Positions 36,801 to 44,743 of a stretch of 64,000 nt of DNA are shown piece after piece; within the stretch, counting starts at the first letter, position 1, and each line of letters starts with the position of its first letter. The notes under the pieces were generated by a model, which saw only the letters and a list, made by a program, of their open reading frames with translations, was not told the origin of the DNA and did no database searches. This DNA comes from Pseudomonas sp. SLFW (GTDB lineage: Bacteria > Pseudomonadota > Gammaproteobacteria > Pseudomonadales > Pseudomonadaceae). A program made the translations under genes and the position numbers. The DNA is taken from contig NZ_JAAAKW010000012.1 of NCBI RefSeq assembly GCF_009905615.1, positions 100,514 to 164,513 of the forward strand. The letters run 5' to 3'.

Positions 36801-39800
36801 GTTGGGATCGACCCGCACCGCCGCGTAGCCGTTTCCGGTATCGGCGGTGGTCAGTTGCCCGTTCGTGCCGTTAATCAGGCTGTAGTTCGACGAGAACTGC
36901 AAACCGCCGAAATTTTGGTTGCCGTCTACCGTGACCGTACCCGCCGCGCCCTGGAACACCGCGAAGTCATTGCCCCACGCCTGATTGACCGTGCCGTTGG
37001 CCGAGGTCCAGTTGGTATTCGTCGCGCTCCAGGTGCCGTTGCCGCCATCCACCGCATTGTTGGCAACCGTGTTGCTGCCATCCCAGAACAGCAGGTTGCT
37101 GGACTGCGAGGACAGCACGAGGTTGACCTGCCCGTTTACGCCGGTCTGCACCGACAGGTCCGCGAGGTTGACGCCTGCAGGGAGGGTCGCGATGTTCAGC
37201 CCCAGATCGCTGAGACTGCCGGTGTAGTCGATCAACCGGTACACGCCGACGCCGAACCCGCCTGCGTCGGTGACGTTGAGGTCGCCGTCCAGCACCAGAT
37301 TGCCGCCGACGCGGAACAGGCCCGGGCCGCCGGTTGCGGTCGGTGCGCCCAGTGCGACGTCCATTTGCGAACCGCTGGCGAGGGTCAGTGCGCCCATCGA
37401 CAAGGTGTTGCCCGTCGACCCCGCAAGATGCCCGCCGTTGGCCACCGACACCGCGCCCGCCAGCGAGCCCACGCCGGTGAGTGTCGCGCCGCTGCCGACG
37501 GCCACGTTGGCACTGGCCAGCGAGCCTCCCACGTTCAGCGTGCCGCCGTTGACTTGCGCATCGCCGCTGAGGCCGTTCACGCCGGTCAGGTTGAGGCTGC
37601 CGCTGCCCGCTTTGATCAGGTTGCCGCCGCCGTTGATCACGCCATCGAACGTCGAGGTAGCGTTGTTCCCGCCGAGGCTCAGGGTGTTGCCGCTGCCCAG
37701 CTGCACGCCACCTGCGCCCGACAGGCTGTTGAGGCTGAGGCTGCTGCCGAGGTCCAACAACGCGCCGGACGCGACGTTGGCGCCGGAAGTGTTGCCCAGA
37801 CTGGCCGCGTCGGTGGTGCTGAGTGTGCCCGACTGAATGTCCAGCGGGCCGCTGAAGGTGTTGGTGCCGCTGAGGGTGAGCGTGTTATTGCCGGACTTGA
37901 TCAGCCCGCCCGCGCCACTGACGACGCCTGCCAGATTCAGGTCATTGCTGCCGACCAGGCTGAGGGTGCTGTTCAGGTTGATGGCGTTGTTCACCGTCAT
38001 TGCGGCGAGGGTGTCGAGCGTAGAGGTCCCGCCGACGGTCAACGCATCGGTGCCCAGGGCGGCCCCATTGCCAAGGAGCAGGCCCCCGGCATTCAGGTTT
38101 GTGCCGCCGCTGTACGTGTTGCTACGGTCGAGGATCAACTGCGCCGCGCCATTCTTCGTCAGACTGCCGGAGCCGCTGACCACGCCGTTGAGGGTGAGGT
38201 CCGAGGTGCCGCCGATGCGTAGATTGCCTGCCAGCGTGATCGCATTGTTCGCGGTGATCGCCGTGGTCGGGTTGGCCGTGTCCAGCGTTGCGTTGCCGGA
38301 CACGTTCAGGGCGCCGCTGCCCAGCGCCGTGTTTGAGGCGAGAATCAGGCCACCGGCATTCAGCGCGATGGGCCCTAGGTAGCTGTTATTGCCGCCCAGG
38401 CTCAGGTTGGACAAGCCGTTTTTGATCAGGCCGCCCGCGCCGCTGATGTCGCCGTTCAAGGCCAGCGCCTGGCTGCCGGCGACGGTGAGGTTGCCTGACA
38501 GCGTGATCGCGTTGCCCAGCGCCACCAAGGTGTTGCTGTCCAGCGTGGTGCCGTCCGCAGCGGTCAGTCGGCTGACCCCAAGCGCGGTGTTGCTGCCGAC
38601 GACAAGCGTGCCGCCATTCAGTTGCGTGCCACCGCTGTAGCCGTTGGCGCCGTTGAGGACCAGCGTGCCGCTGTCGAGTTTGTTCAGCGTGCCTGCGCCA
38701 CCGATACCGACACCGAGGGTCGCCGTGACGTTGGGATCGACCCGGATCGCTGTGTTGCCGTTCGCGCCGTTGAGCGCGGTCAACTGGCCATTGGTGCCAG
38801 AAACCAGGTTGTACCCATCGGTGACGAATTGCAGGCCGGTGAAGCTCTGATTGCCCTCAACGGTGACGGTGCCCGCTGTGCCCTGAAATACACCGAAGTC
38901 GCTCGACCAGGTTTGATTGAGCAAGCCATTGGCCGAGGTCCAGTTGGTGCCCGAACCCCAGACGCCGCTGCCGCCATCCACCGCCGCGTTGGCCACGGTC
39001 TGGCTGCCGTCCCAGAAGCGAATGGTGCCGGTGTCACCGTTCACTACCAGATTCACCTGGCCGTTGACACCGGTCTGCACGGCGAGGTCTGCCAGGTTCA
39101 CGTTCGCCGGGATGCTGCTGATGTCGATCCCCAGGTCGGTGAGGCTGCCGCTGTAGTCGATCAGCCGATAGACGCCCACGCCGAAGCCGCCAACGTCGGT
39201 GACGTTGAGCTTGCCGTCGAGGGTCAGGTTGCCGTTGACGTTGATCAGCCGGGTGCCGCCGGTGGAAGGCGCGCCGAGGCCCACATCCAGATTGGAATTG
39301 CCGTTCAAGAGCAACGAACCGACCGACAAAGTGTTGCCGCTGCTGGCGCTCAAATGGCCGCCGTCCGCAATGTTCACGGCACCCAGCAACGCGCCATTGC
39401 CGGTCAGGATCGCGCCACTGGCGACACCGACGTTGGCGCTGGCCAGCGAGCCCGCTACGTCGAGCGTGCCTGCGTTGACTTGCGTGTTGCCGGTCAGGCC
39501 ATTGGTGCCCGTCAAACGCAACAGGCTGCCGCCGTTTTTGATCAGGCTGCCGGTGCCATTGAGGGCGCCGCCGAGGGTCAGCTCGTTGCTGCCAGCCACG
39601 GTCAGGTTGGCGCCGAGGTTCATGGCGTTGCCGAGGGCCAGCGCTGCGCTGTTGTCCAGTGTCGCGTTGCCGACCACCGACAGCGCACCCGTTCCCAGCG
39701 CCACGCCGTTGCCCACCACCAGCGTGCCGCTGTTCAGGGTGGTGCCGCCGCTGAAGGTGTTCAGGCCGTTGAGGGTCAGCACGCCGGTGTCATTTTTGGT

Positions 39801-42800
39801 CAGGCCGCCTGCGCCGCCGATCAGGCCATTGAGCGTCAGGCTGGAGGGCGTGCCGATGCCCAGATTGCCATTCAGGTTGACGACGTTGTTCAGGGTGACG
39901 GCGTTGACGCTGTTGAGGTTCGTGCCCGCCTCGGCCGTCAGCGCGCCGACGCCGAGTGCGCCGTCGTTGCCGACCACCAACGTGCCGCCTGTGAGTTGTG
40001 TGCCGCCCGCGTAGGTGCTGAGGCCGTTGAGCACCAAGGTGCCGCTGTCGAGTTTATTGAGCGTGGCGGCGCCGGTGATGCCGACATTGAGGGTCGCTGT
40101 CACGTTGGGATCGACGCGCACGGCGGTGTAGCCGCTGCTGCCGTTCACCGCCGCCAGTTCGCCGAGGGCGCCAGCGTTCAGGACGTAGCCGTCGGTCAAA
40201 AATTGCAGGCCGTTGAAGGTCTGGGGGCCTGCGACCGTGACCGTGCCCGCCGTGCCTTGAAACACCGCGAAGTCGCTGGCCCATAGCTGGTTGAGTGCAC
40301 CATTGGCGGAGGTCCAGTTATTGCCCCCGCTGCTCCACGTGCCGCTGCCGCCGTCCACCGAACCATTGCCAGCGGTGTTGCTGCCGTCCCAAAACCGGAT
40401 CGTGCCTGGCGTGGTGCCTGTCGAAACCACCAGATTGATCTGGCCATTGACACCCGTCTGCACCGCCAGATCGCCCAGGTTGACACCGGCCGGCAAGCTG
40501 CCGATGTCCAGGCCGAGGTTGGTCAGGCTGCCGGTGTAATCGATCAGTCGATACACGCCGACGCCAAAACCACCGATGTCCGTGACGTTGAGTTTGCCGT
40601 CCAGGGTCAGATTGCCGCCGACATTGAACAGCCGAGTGCCGCCGCCATTGATGGGCGCAGCGAGACCAACGTCGAGGTTGGCGTTGTTGCTCAGCACCAG
40701 AGAGCCAAGGGACAACGTGCTGCCGGTCGAGCCTTTCAAATGCCCGCCGTCGGCAACGTTGACCGCCCCTGACAACGAACCAGTGCCACCCAGCGTCGCG
40801 CCGTTGGCCACCGCGACGGTGCTGTTCGCCAACGAGCCGTTGACGTTCAAGGTCCCGGCGTTAACCTGCACGGCCCCGCTCATCGTGTTGCTGCCGGAGA
40901 GTGCCAGCGTGCCGGTGCCTGCCTTGATCAACGTGCCCGCGCCCGTGAGTACGCCGCTGAAAACGCTGTCCAGATTGGTGGCGCCGATGGTTAACGCGTT
41001 GCCCGCGCCCATTTGCACCGAACCCGCGCCGCTGATGCCGTTGAGGCTGGTGCTATTGCCCAGATTCAATTGAGCGCCGGAGGCGACGTTCGCGCCTGAC
41101 ACATTCGCCAGGGCGTTCGCGCTTTGGGTCGTCACGCTCCCGGCCTGCACGTCGAGCAAGCCGCTGAAGGTGTTGTTGCCTGCCAGCGTCAGGTTGGCCA
41201 GGCCGTTTTTGATCAGGCCACCAGCGCCGCTGATGACGCCGCTCAGGTTGAGATTGTTGGTGCCGCCGACTGCCAGATTACCGGCCAGATTGATCGCGTT
41301 GCCGAGGCTGGTCGCGGTGTTGCTGTCCAGCGTCGTTCCTGTGGTGGCCGTCAGTTGTCCTGTGCCGAGCGCGGTTGTGTTGCCGACCACCAGTTTGCCG
41401 CCGTTGAGCAGGGTGCCACCGGTGTAGGTATTGGCGCCATTGAGCACCAGTGTCCCGGCGTCCTGTTTGTTCAGCGTGCCCGCCCCCTCGATGCCGACGC
41501 CCACTGTGGCCGTGACATTCGGATCGACCCGAATCGAGGTATTGCCGGTGCTGCCGCTGACCGCCGTGAGTCGCCCGCCCGCGCCCGCATTGAGGCTGTA
41601 GCCATCGGTGACGAATTGCAGACCGTTGAAGCTCTGATTTCCCACCACCGAGACCGCGCCCGCCGTGCCCTGAAACACACCGAAATCGCTCGCCCACGCC
41701 TGGTTCTGAGTACCGTTGACGCTCGTCCAGTTGGTGGTGCCTGCCGCCCATGTTCCGGCGCCGCCATCGACGATGCCGTTGGCGGTGATTTGCGCGCCGT
41801 CCCAGAATCGGACGCTACTGTTCGAACCCGCGACGACCAGGTTGACCTGTCCGTTCGCCCCGGTCTGTACCGTCAGGTCTGCCAGATTGACGTTGGCCGG
41901 GATGGAATTGATGTTCAGCCCCAGATCGCTCAACGAGCCTGTGTAGTCGATCAGCCGATACACCCCGGTGCCGAACCCGCCGACGTCGGTCACGTTGAGG
42001 TTGCCGTCGAGGGTCAGGCTGCCGTTGACTTTGATCAGCCCGGTGCTGGAAGGCGCGCCTAATCCGGCATCCAGATTCGCAGAACTGCCCAGCACCAGCG
42101 AACCCACGTTCAAGGTGCTGCCCGAGGTCGCGGCGAGGTGCGCACCATTGGCGATGTTCACCGCCCCGGTCAACAAACCTGTACCGGCGAGGGTCGCGCC
42201 ACTGTTCACGTTGACGTTGTCGCTGGCCAGACTGCCGCCCACGTTCAGGGTGCCGCCGCTCACCAGCGTGGTGCCGGTGAGGGTGTTTGCACCGGTCAGG
42301 CCCAAAACGCCGGAGCCGGATTTGGTCAGCCCACCCGCGCCGCTGATGACACCGCCGAACGTACTGCTCGCGCTGGTTCCGCCGAGTGTCAACGTATTGC
42401 CTGTGCCAATGTTCACGCCACCGGTACCGGTCAGCGAACCGAGGCTGGCGTTGTTGCCGAGGTTGAGCGCCGCGCCCGTCGCGATGTTCGCCCCAGCGCT
42501 GTTGCCCAAGGCGCCTGCACTGGCGGTGGTGACGGTCCCGGCGAGAATACTCAGCGGCCCGGTGAAGCCCGCATTGTTGCCACTGAGGGTCAGGTTGGCC
42601 GCGCCGTTTTTGATCAGCGCACCGGTGCCGTCGATCACACCGCCCAAGGTCAGCGCTTGAAGGCCTGCGATGCTCAGGTCCGCGCCCAGATGCACGGCGT
42701 TGTTCAAGGTGTAGGCAGCCGCGTTATCCAGGGTCGCTGCGCCGCCGACCGTCAATGCGCCCGTTCCCAAGGCTGAGGCGTTGCCGAGCTTCAGGCCTCC

Positions 42801-44333
42801 GCCGTTGAGCTGCGTGCCGCCCTGCCACGTATTGGCGCCGTTGAGCGTGAGGTTCGCGGCGCCGTTCTTGGTGAGTTGGCCGGTGCCCGAGAGGATGCCG
42901 CCCAGCGCCAGCGCATTGGTGCCTGCAACGGACAAGTTGGCCCCGAGACTGATGTTGTTGCCGACGGTCAGTGCCGTGCTGCTGTCGAGGCTGCTGGCGC
43001 CCGTCACCGTCAACAGCCCGGTGCCCAACGCGGCGCCATTGCCAAGCGACAACCCACCGCCGCCCAACGAAGTCCCGCCGGTGTAGGTATTGGTGCCGTT
43101 CAGGCTCAACGTCCCTGTGCCGGATTTGACCAACGGACCGGTCCCGCCAACCACGCCGCCCAGTGTAAGGTTGCTGGCACCCTGCTCGGTCAGACCACCC
43201 GTTCCGAGGGTGACTTGATTGCCCAGCGTCAAACCGTTGTTGAGCGCCAGTATCGACCCACCATTGGACGTCAGCAGCCCACTGCCGAATGCTGCCACGC
43301 TGTCGAACTGAGCGAGGCCGCCGTTGAGGATGGAAGTGTTGCTGACCACCGGCCCTTGTAAGGTCCATGTGCCGCTGTTGAGGGTCAATCTGTTGAAGTT
43401 GATGTAATTCGCGCTGCTGATCGTGCCTGTGCCGCTGCTGCCAGTATTCGTCGGGTTATTCAACACCAGCGTGTTGTTGCCCCCGGCGCCGCCGTCGATG
43501 ATGCCGGTCGCCGCGAACCCCAGGTTCACGCCCACCAGGCCCGCTAGATTCAGCCCAACACCGCCACCTGAGCTGACGCTGGACCCCGTGACGGCCGTGA
43601 ATAGGTTGGTGCTGTTTTGCCCCATTGATACGCTGCCGACGATCTCGCCCGCGTTGTAGAACGTATTGCCGCCCGTCGTCGGTTTTTCGAAGGCGACTCG
43701 GCCGATGATTTTCCCCGTGGCAGCGTTGGTCATACTGATCTGCGCACCACCCCAGGCCGCCACGACCGGCGCGTCACCGCCCAGTAACGTCACGCCCAAT
43801 AACCCACTTGAGCTGATGGTGCCCGCGTTGTTGATAGTGGTCGTGCCCGCGCCGTTCTGCACGTTCAGCGCCATGCCATCGAGGGAGAGCAAACTGACGC
43901 CCAGTAAACCGGTCGTGCCCCTCAATACCCCGCCAGTGGCGTTGGAGATATTGATGGTGTTGGTGCCCGAGTTGCCGACTTTCACCCCTGAACTCAGCAC
44001 CGACAGCAGGCCAAGCAATGATGGGTCGACTGTGCCAGCGTTATTGAAGGTGACATTGTTGCCGGAGAGTTGGAGCGCCGTGCCAATGCCCAGCAGCGGA
44101 CTGTTGACCGAGCCGCCGGCATTGATCACGAAGGTGATGTTGTTCAGAGAGGAGGAGTAGCCACCGTTAGCGCCGGTGCAGGTGATCGTTGCACCTGCTG
44201 AAGGAAACACCGGAGTGCATGCCGCCATGACCGGACTTGAAATAAGCCCCAGCGCCAGCCCTGCCGCGCTTAATCCCCCAATAACCCAAAGGCCGGACCG
44301 ATTCCCTACTGCAGAAACATACCGATTATTCAC
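27873..44333 (-). CDS. Giant autotransporter adhesin with PATR-type beta-helix repeats
   Basis: 5,486 residues; one uninterrupted frame of 16.5 kb. The Sec signal ends SPVMA near 37 (a GTG start, AGGA about 10 bases upstream). Residues ~38-300 are non-repetitive. About 300-5000 is a passenger built of beta-strand repeats of the passenger-associated-transport-repeat type (LTLNGANTYTGG; ALGTGALTV; I count 19 of the latter). Eight longer modules each start with a FWDG...VDGG...NWT block, at about residues 845, 1315, 1774, 2417, 2966, 3603, 4243 and 4767. Residues ~5160-5486 form the outer-membrane barrel, ending in Phe (TISFSMGF). It is a type Va secreted surface protein, probably an adhesin. 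Passenger cysteines are almost absent; the few I see lie near the signal and just before the barrel. Confidence 0.95.
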   Translation of the reverse strand: MNNRYVSAVGNRSGLWVIGGLSAAGLALGLISSPVMAACTPVFPSAGATITCTGANGGYSSSLNNITFVINAGGSVNSPLLGIGTALQLSGNNVTFNNAGTVDPSLLGLLSVLSSGVKVGNSGTNTINISNATGGVLRGTTGLLGVSLLSLDGMALNVQNGAGTTTINNAGTISSSGLLGVTLLGGDAPVVAAWGGAQISMTNAATGKIIGRVAFEKPTTGGNTFYNAGEIVGSVSMGQNSTNLFTAVTGSSVSSGGGVGLNLAGLVGVNLGFAATGIIDGGAGGNNTLVLNNPTNTGSSGTGTISSANYINFNRLTLNSGTWTLQGPVVSNTSILNGGLAQFDSVAAFGSGLLTSNGGSILALNNGLTLGNQVTLGTGGLTEQGASNLTLGGVVGGTGPLVKSGTGTLSLNGTNTYTGGTSLGGGGLSLGNGAALGTGLLTVTGASSLDSSTALTVGNNISLGANLSVAGTNALALGGILSGTGQLTKNGAANLTLNGANTWQGGTQLNGGGLKLGNASALGTGALTVGGAATLDNAAAYTLNNAVHLGADLSIAGLQALTLGGVIDGTGALIKNGAANLTLSGNNAGFTGPLSILAGTVTTASAGALGNSAGANIATGAALNLGNNASLGSLTGTGGVNIGTGNTLTLGGTSASSTFGGVISGAGGLTKSGSGVLGLTGANTLTGTTLVSGGTLNVGGSLASDNVNVNSGATLAGTGLLTGAVNIANGAHLAATSGSTLNVGSLVLGSSANLDAGLGAPSSTGLIKVNGSLTLDGNLNVTDVGGFGTGVYRLIDYTGSLSDLGLNINSIPANVNLADLTVQTGANGQVNLVVAGSNSSVRFWDGAQITANGIVDGGAGTWAAGTTNWTSVNGTQNQAWASDFGVFQGTAGAVSVVGNQSFNGLQFVTDGYSLNAGAGGRLTAVSGSTGNTSIRVDPNVTATVGVGIEGAGTLNKQDAGTLVLNGANTYTGGTLLNGGKLVVGNTTALGTGQLTATTGTTLDSNTATSLGNAINLAGNLAVGGTNNLNLSGVISGAGGLIKNGLANLTLAGNNTFSGLLDVQAGSVTTQSANALANVSGANVASGAQLNLGNSTSLNGISGAGSVQMGAGNALTIGATNLDSVFSGVLTGAGTLIKAGTGTLALSGSNTMSGAVQVNAGTLNVNGSLANSTVAVANGATLGGTGSLSGAVNVADGGHLKGSTGSTLSLGSLVLSNNANLDVGLAAPINGGGTRLFNVGGNLTLDGKLNVTDIGGFGVGVYRLIDYTGSLTNLGLDIGSLPAGVNLGDLAVQTGVNGQINLVVSTGTTPGTIRFWDGSNTAGNGSVDGGSGTWSSGGNNWTSANGALNQLWASDFAVFQGTAGTVTVAGPQTFNGLQFLTDGYVLNAGALGELAAVNGSSGYTAVRVDPNVTATLNVGITGAATLNKLDSGTLVLNGLSTYAGGTQLTGGTLVVGNDGALGVGALTAEAGTNLNSVNAVTLNNVVNLNGNLGIGTPSSLTLNGLIGGAGGLTKNDTGVLTLNGLNTFSGGTTLNSGTLVVGNGVALGTGALSVVGNATLDNSAALALGNAMNLGANLTVAGSNELTLGGALNGTGSLIKNGGSLLRLTGTNGLTGNTQVNAGTLDVAGSLASANVGVASGAILTGNGALLGAVNIADGGHLSASSGNTLSVGSLLLNGNSNLDVGLGAPSTGGTRLINVNGNLTLDGKLNVTDVGGFGVGVYRLIDYSGSLTDLGIDISSIPANVNLADLAVQTGVNGQVNLVVNGDTGTIRFWDGSQTVANAAVDGGSGVWGSGTNWTSANGLLNQTWSSDFGVFQGTAGTVTVEGNQSFTGLQFVTDGYNLVSGTNGQLTALNGANGNTAIRVDPNVTATLGVGIGGAGTLNKLDSGTLVLNGANGYSGGTQLNGGTLVVGSNTALGVSRLTAADGTTLDSNTLVALGNAITLSGNLTVAGSQALALNGDISGAGGLIKNGLSNLSLGGNNSYLGPIALNAGGLILASNTALGSGALNVSGNATLDTANPTTAITANNAITLAGNLRIGGTSDLTLNGVVSGSGSLTKNGAAQLILDRSNTYSGGTNLNAGGLLLGNGAALGTDALTVGGTSTLDTLAAMTVNNAINLNSTLSLVGSNDLNLAGVVSGAGGLIKSGNNTLTLSGTNTFSGPLDIQSGTLSTTDAASLGNTSGANVASGALLDLGSSLSLNSLSGAGGVQLGSGNTLSLGGNNATSTFDGVINGGGNLIKAGSGSLNLTGVNGLSGDAQVNGGTLNVGGSLASANVAVGSGATLTGVGSLAGAVSVANGGHLAGSTGNTLSMGALTLASGSQMDVALGAPTATGGPGLFRVGGNLVLDGDLNVTDAGGFGVGVYRLIDYTGSLSDLGLNIATLPAGVNLADLSVQTGVNGQVNLVLSSQSSNLLFWDGSNTVANNAVDGGNGTWSATNTNWTSANGTVNQAWGNDFAVFQGAAGTVTVDGNQNFGGLQFSSNYSLINGTNGQLTTADTGNGYAAVRVDPNVTATLGVNLAGTVALNKLDSGTLVLSGNNSHSGGTLLNGGTLVVGSDSALGSGGLTAVTGTTLDSNAPVTLGNAVNLNGDLAIGGSNGLTLNGIVSGAGGLIKNGLANLTLGGNNSYLGPTALNAGGLILASNTALSSGPLNAAANTTLDASTSVIAANDVTLAGSLNIGGTADLALGGIVSGAGGLTKNGAAQLTLNGVNTYTGGTTLNSGALNLGNGAALGTGALNVAGASTLDNSSAISVGNGINLGADLTVLGSHNLTLTGPINNGLNSIGNLIKDGTSTLTLAGANGFTGNTQVTGGTLNVTGSLDSSNVAVGSGATLTGTGTLLGGVNIASGGHLNAQSNRTLTVGSLVLDSGSNLDVGLAAPSTGGTRLINVNGDLSLNGNLNVADIGGFGLGVYRLIDYSGVFSGAGLNIGSIPGNVNASDLLVQTGVNGQVNLVVSGAGGNLQFWDGSQVLPNGTVDGGVGTWDATNLNWTDANGGVNAGWGGGFAVFQGSAGTVTVNGAQNVTGLQFLTDGYALVSGTNGQLNAGSGTFAVRVDPNVTATLGLGIDGAATLNKLDAGTLVLNGANTYSGGTSLDGGTLVVGNNGALGTGTLTAADGTTLGNNGNVTLGNDVVSNGALSMDATNTFVLNGDISGTGSLIKNGAGSLLLNGNNAYQGGTTLNVGTLVAGSDSALGIGALTVAGASTLSNIGGVNLANNVSLLADLMIAGTGNLTLSGTVDGAGTLIKNGTSDLSLGGNNTWTGGTDLNAGRLIVNNAQALGTGALTVGGVSTLINNASAPATALANNVNLGANLTVDGVNDLALSGVISGVGGLIKNGVNDLTLSGINTFTGPLSVVAGNVFTVGNSALGNASGVNVAAGAGLNLGGDASVGGLAGAGDVTIGNGATLTVDNNNLASTFDGSLAGTGQFTKSGLDTLTLTGINSLSGDTLVNGGTLNVTGSLASGNVQVSNGAALAGTGSLAGAVNIGDGGHLEAAQGGTLSVGSLIMAANSNFDVGLGAPSPTGLVSVGGNLTLDGNLNVTDVGGFGVGVYRLIDYTGSLTDLGLDIARIPAGVSLADLQVQTSVGNQVNLVYGNATANINFWDGAQTAPNNSVDGGAGIWGAGNTNWTTADGSQNGPWAGEFAVFQGTAGDVTVQGNQTFNGMQFSTDGYHLLGGQGNSLTAVAALNGNTSIRVDPGVTAIIDTLIDGTSPIAKLDTGTLVLNGANTYSGGTSLQGGTLVVGNDSALGSGVLTAANGTTLDSNTAATLGNGITLNGGLNLGGSNDLTLNGAISGTGGLIKNGPAALTLNGDNLYQGATTLKAGSLIVGSDFALGSGPLNTADGTTLDSSTAVTLANDVNLGGGLTVAGTSDLTLSGVVGGSGRLIKNGVSRLVLNRLNTYTGGTRLNGGTLVLGNAGALGSGALTVGAASTLDNTTPLSLANDVALADNLTVGGSQNLTLAGVISGAGSLIKTGLADLTLSGNNTFTGLINILSGSLTTVGANALGNNAGINLASGAALNLSGSANLGGLSGDGSVDVASGNTLTVGGGNASSVFDGVLSGPGTFVKDGAGTLSLTGANTHSGDAVIKGGTLNIRNLLASRTVAVKNGGTLSGTGSVLGEVTVEDGGHLAASTPDTLTLGSLALAPNALFDVSLGAPVGGGGNALVNINGNLTLDGTLNVTDIGGFGSGVYRLMRYNGALINNGLAIGTLPSGVSQNDLQVQTAVANQVNLLVATSGTTVQFWDGGQTTPNGTVDGGSGVWNAGSSNWTSVDGLDNNTWKNSFAVFMGAPGTVTVEGSQSITGLQFVTDGYVLDQGAGGELNAVNGSTGTTAVRVDPNVTATLNTVINGTGTLNKLDSGTLVLNGANGYTGGTSLDGGALVVGNDTALGSGVLTAADGTALGNNAAVTLGNGIVLKGALAVGGLSPFTLAGNISGAGSLIKNDANTLTLTGTNSWQGGTQLNAGALLLGNDGALGSGALNVAGAGTLDSSGALNLANGIQLGGSLTLAGNQATTLNGVISGTGSLIKNGTGALLLSGANTYSGGTTLNGGSTTGDTTSLQGSILNNAALTFAQNANGTYAGSLSGNGSLIKSGTGELLLTGNSGFTGTTDVQAGALRVDGSLNSASVNVASGATLGGGGQINGAVQVNSGATLTAGSSATPLSLGSLALASGSTLDFALGLPGSSTTAVNVGGDLTLGGTLNISNAGGFGTGVYRLFRYGGNLTNNGLNYGTLPTGTAAGDLSLQTSMANQVNLLVASDASELQFWNGSKTSADGAIGGGDGVWGADTNWTDATGTLSLPTNARFAVFGGWGGVVTVEGNQNFTGLQFLEDGYTLTSASGGTLTPTNGTDGSPAPVRVDSGVTTQIAASLVGAAGIEKLDAGTLWLTGPNTYSGGTTVSGGMLAGNTSSLQGTIRNNARLLFAQVANGRFNGTLSGTGELIKQGAGTLLLTGAQPFSGSVAVNEGTLQVGASDSPATLGGQVAVADGAALVGNGSVAGLSNNGLVQSGGETGNLGVTGNFTNGPTGRLRLLVNAASFSPLAVGGVTTLGGTLQVVPLAPFTGNTRYTLLTSAGGINGTFNTLDLPNYAFLDTSVSYAPNAVNLDVTRNQTPFTDVADTPNQQGVAGAVGGPRGNSLQNEILNMSSSGARAAFDNLSGEIFASTTSAMIEDSHYVRDALTERMRQPGCYREDDPRNALVTSENRLSSAGCQNEMVGWMRVLGSWGEAKGDSNTAKLDHNVSGFMLGTDKQIDDQWRVGAAAGYTRSDLNAHDRHSTASVDSYHLAAYMNYQLDALAARFGAVYSWHDIESKREVSVGNYSDRLKAKYDARTAQVFGEVGYTLEAGGVSFEPFAGLAHVDYDSDRAKEKGGMARLSADSDQNMTFSTVGVRAGKRIQLGKDSEITPRGSIGWRHAYGDTKPDADLTFINGGASFSTQGVPIARDAAVVEAGLDFQVGEDSKLGIGYSGQLSKENKDHAMTISFSMGF
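30021..41815 (-). repeat. Eight tandem super-modules inside the autotransporter gene
   Basis: A block coding FWDG, then VDGGxGxW, NWT, FAVFxG, GLQFxTDGY and RVDPNVTA recurs with FWDG (FWNG in the last) near 41798, 40387, 39009, 37080, 35434, 33524, 31604 and 30030. Spacing is 1.4-1.9 kb, depending on whether one, two or three short repeats lie between. The DNA copies are similar enough for recombination to change copy number. Confidence 0.9.
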
Positions 44334-44743
44334 GTCAACATCCTTTTATATGGGAACTGCCTTTCCCATAACAACAAAAGCGAATCCTCACCGCGTCCGC
44401 AGTTAGATTTAGTTGACCAGCAAGTTCATGTCAAAGCGGGACAGTATTTAAATAGCATTAATACTTTCGTGTGCAGTGTTTCACGCGCATTACAAACATG
44501 AATAAAAACTATATAAATTCCTCGATAAATCAGATAGATAAGCAGAGACGCATTTTGGCTTAGGTATTTAAAAAACATTAAGCCACTTTGTATGCTACGC
44601 CCTCTCATACAAATTCAAGAGCAGCTTATTGCCACTCATCGCCCGGGGCGTAATCAATCTGAACTTATATGATGGGCTGCAAGAGCGATCGACTTTATGT
44701 CGAACCTGGCCTGACATTGCGCCAGGCCTGCGGCAGACAACGA
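44334..44743. promoter_or_regulatory. AT-rich upstream region of the giant autotransporter gene
   Basis: 410 bases. An 8-base perfect inverted repeat TATGGGAA-N6-TTCCCATA (44349-44370) sits directly before the ribosome site. Farther up are AGTATT-N11-AATACT (44443-44465) and GGCTTA-N16-TAAGCC (44557-44584). Bases 44461-44580 hold 38 G+C of 120 by my count, far below the surroundings, as expected for DNA bound by MvaT/MvaU-type silencers. The end near 44707-44730 has a TGGC...GCCA hairpin that may terminate the next gene. No gene seen. Confidence 0.5.

Noticed and set aside
30951..40286. Several long plus-strand reading frames (up to about 585 codons) opposite the autotransporter gene.
   Set aside because: Their translations are runs of A, V, G, R, P and Q without domain features, and they change frame along the gene. 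They are shadows of the repetitive GC-rich coding strand.
44426..44608. A 60-codon minus-strand frame in the AT-rich region upstream of the autotransporter gene.
   Set aside because: No ribosome site, atypical codon use, and it overlaps the inverted repeats; chance frame in AT-rich DNA.
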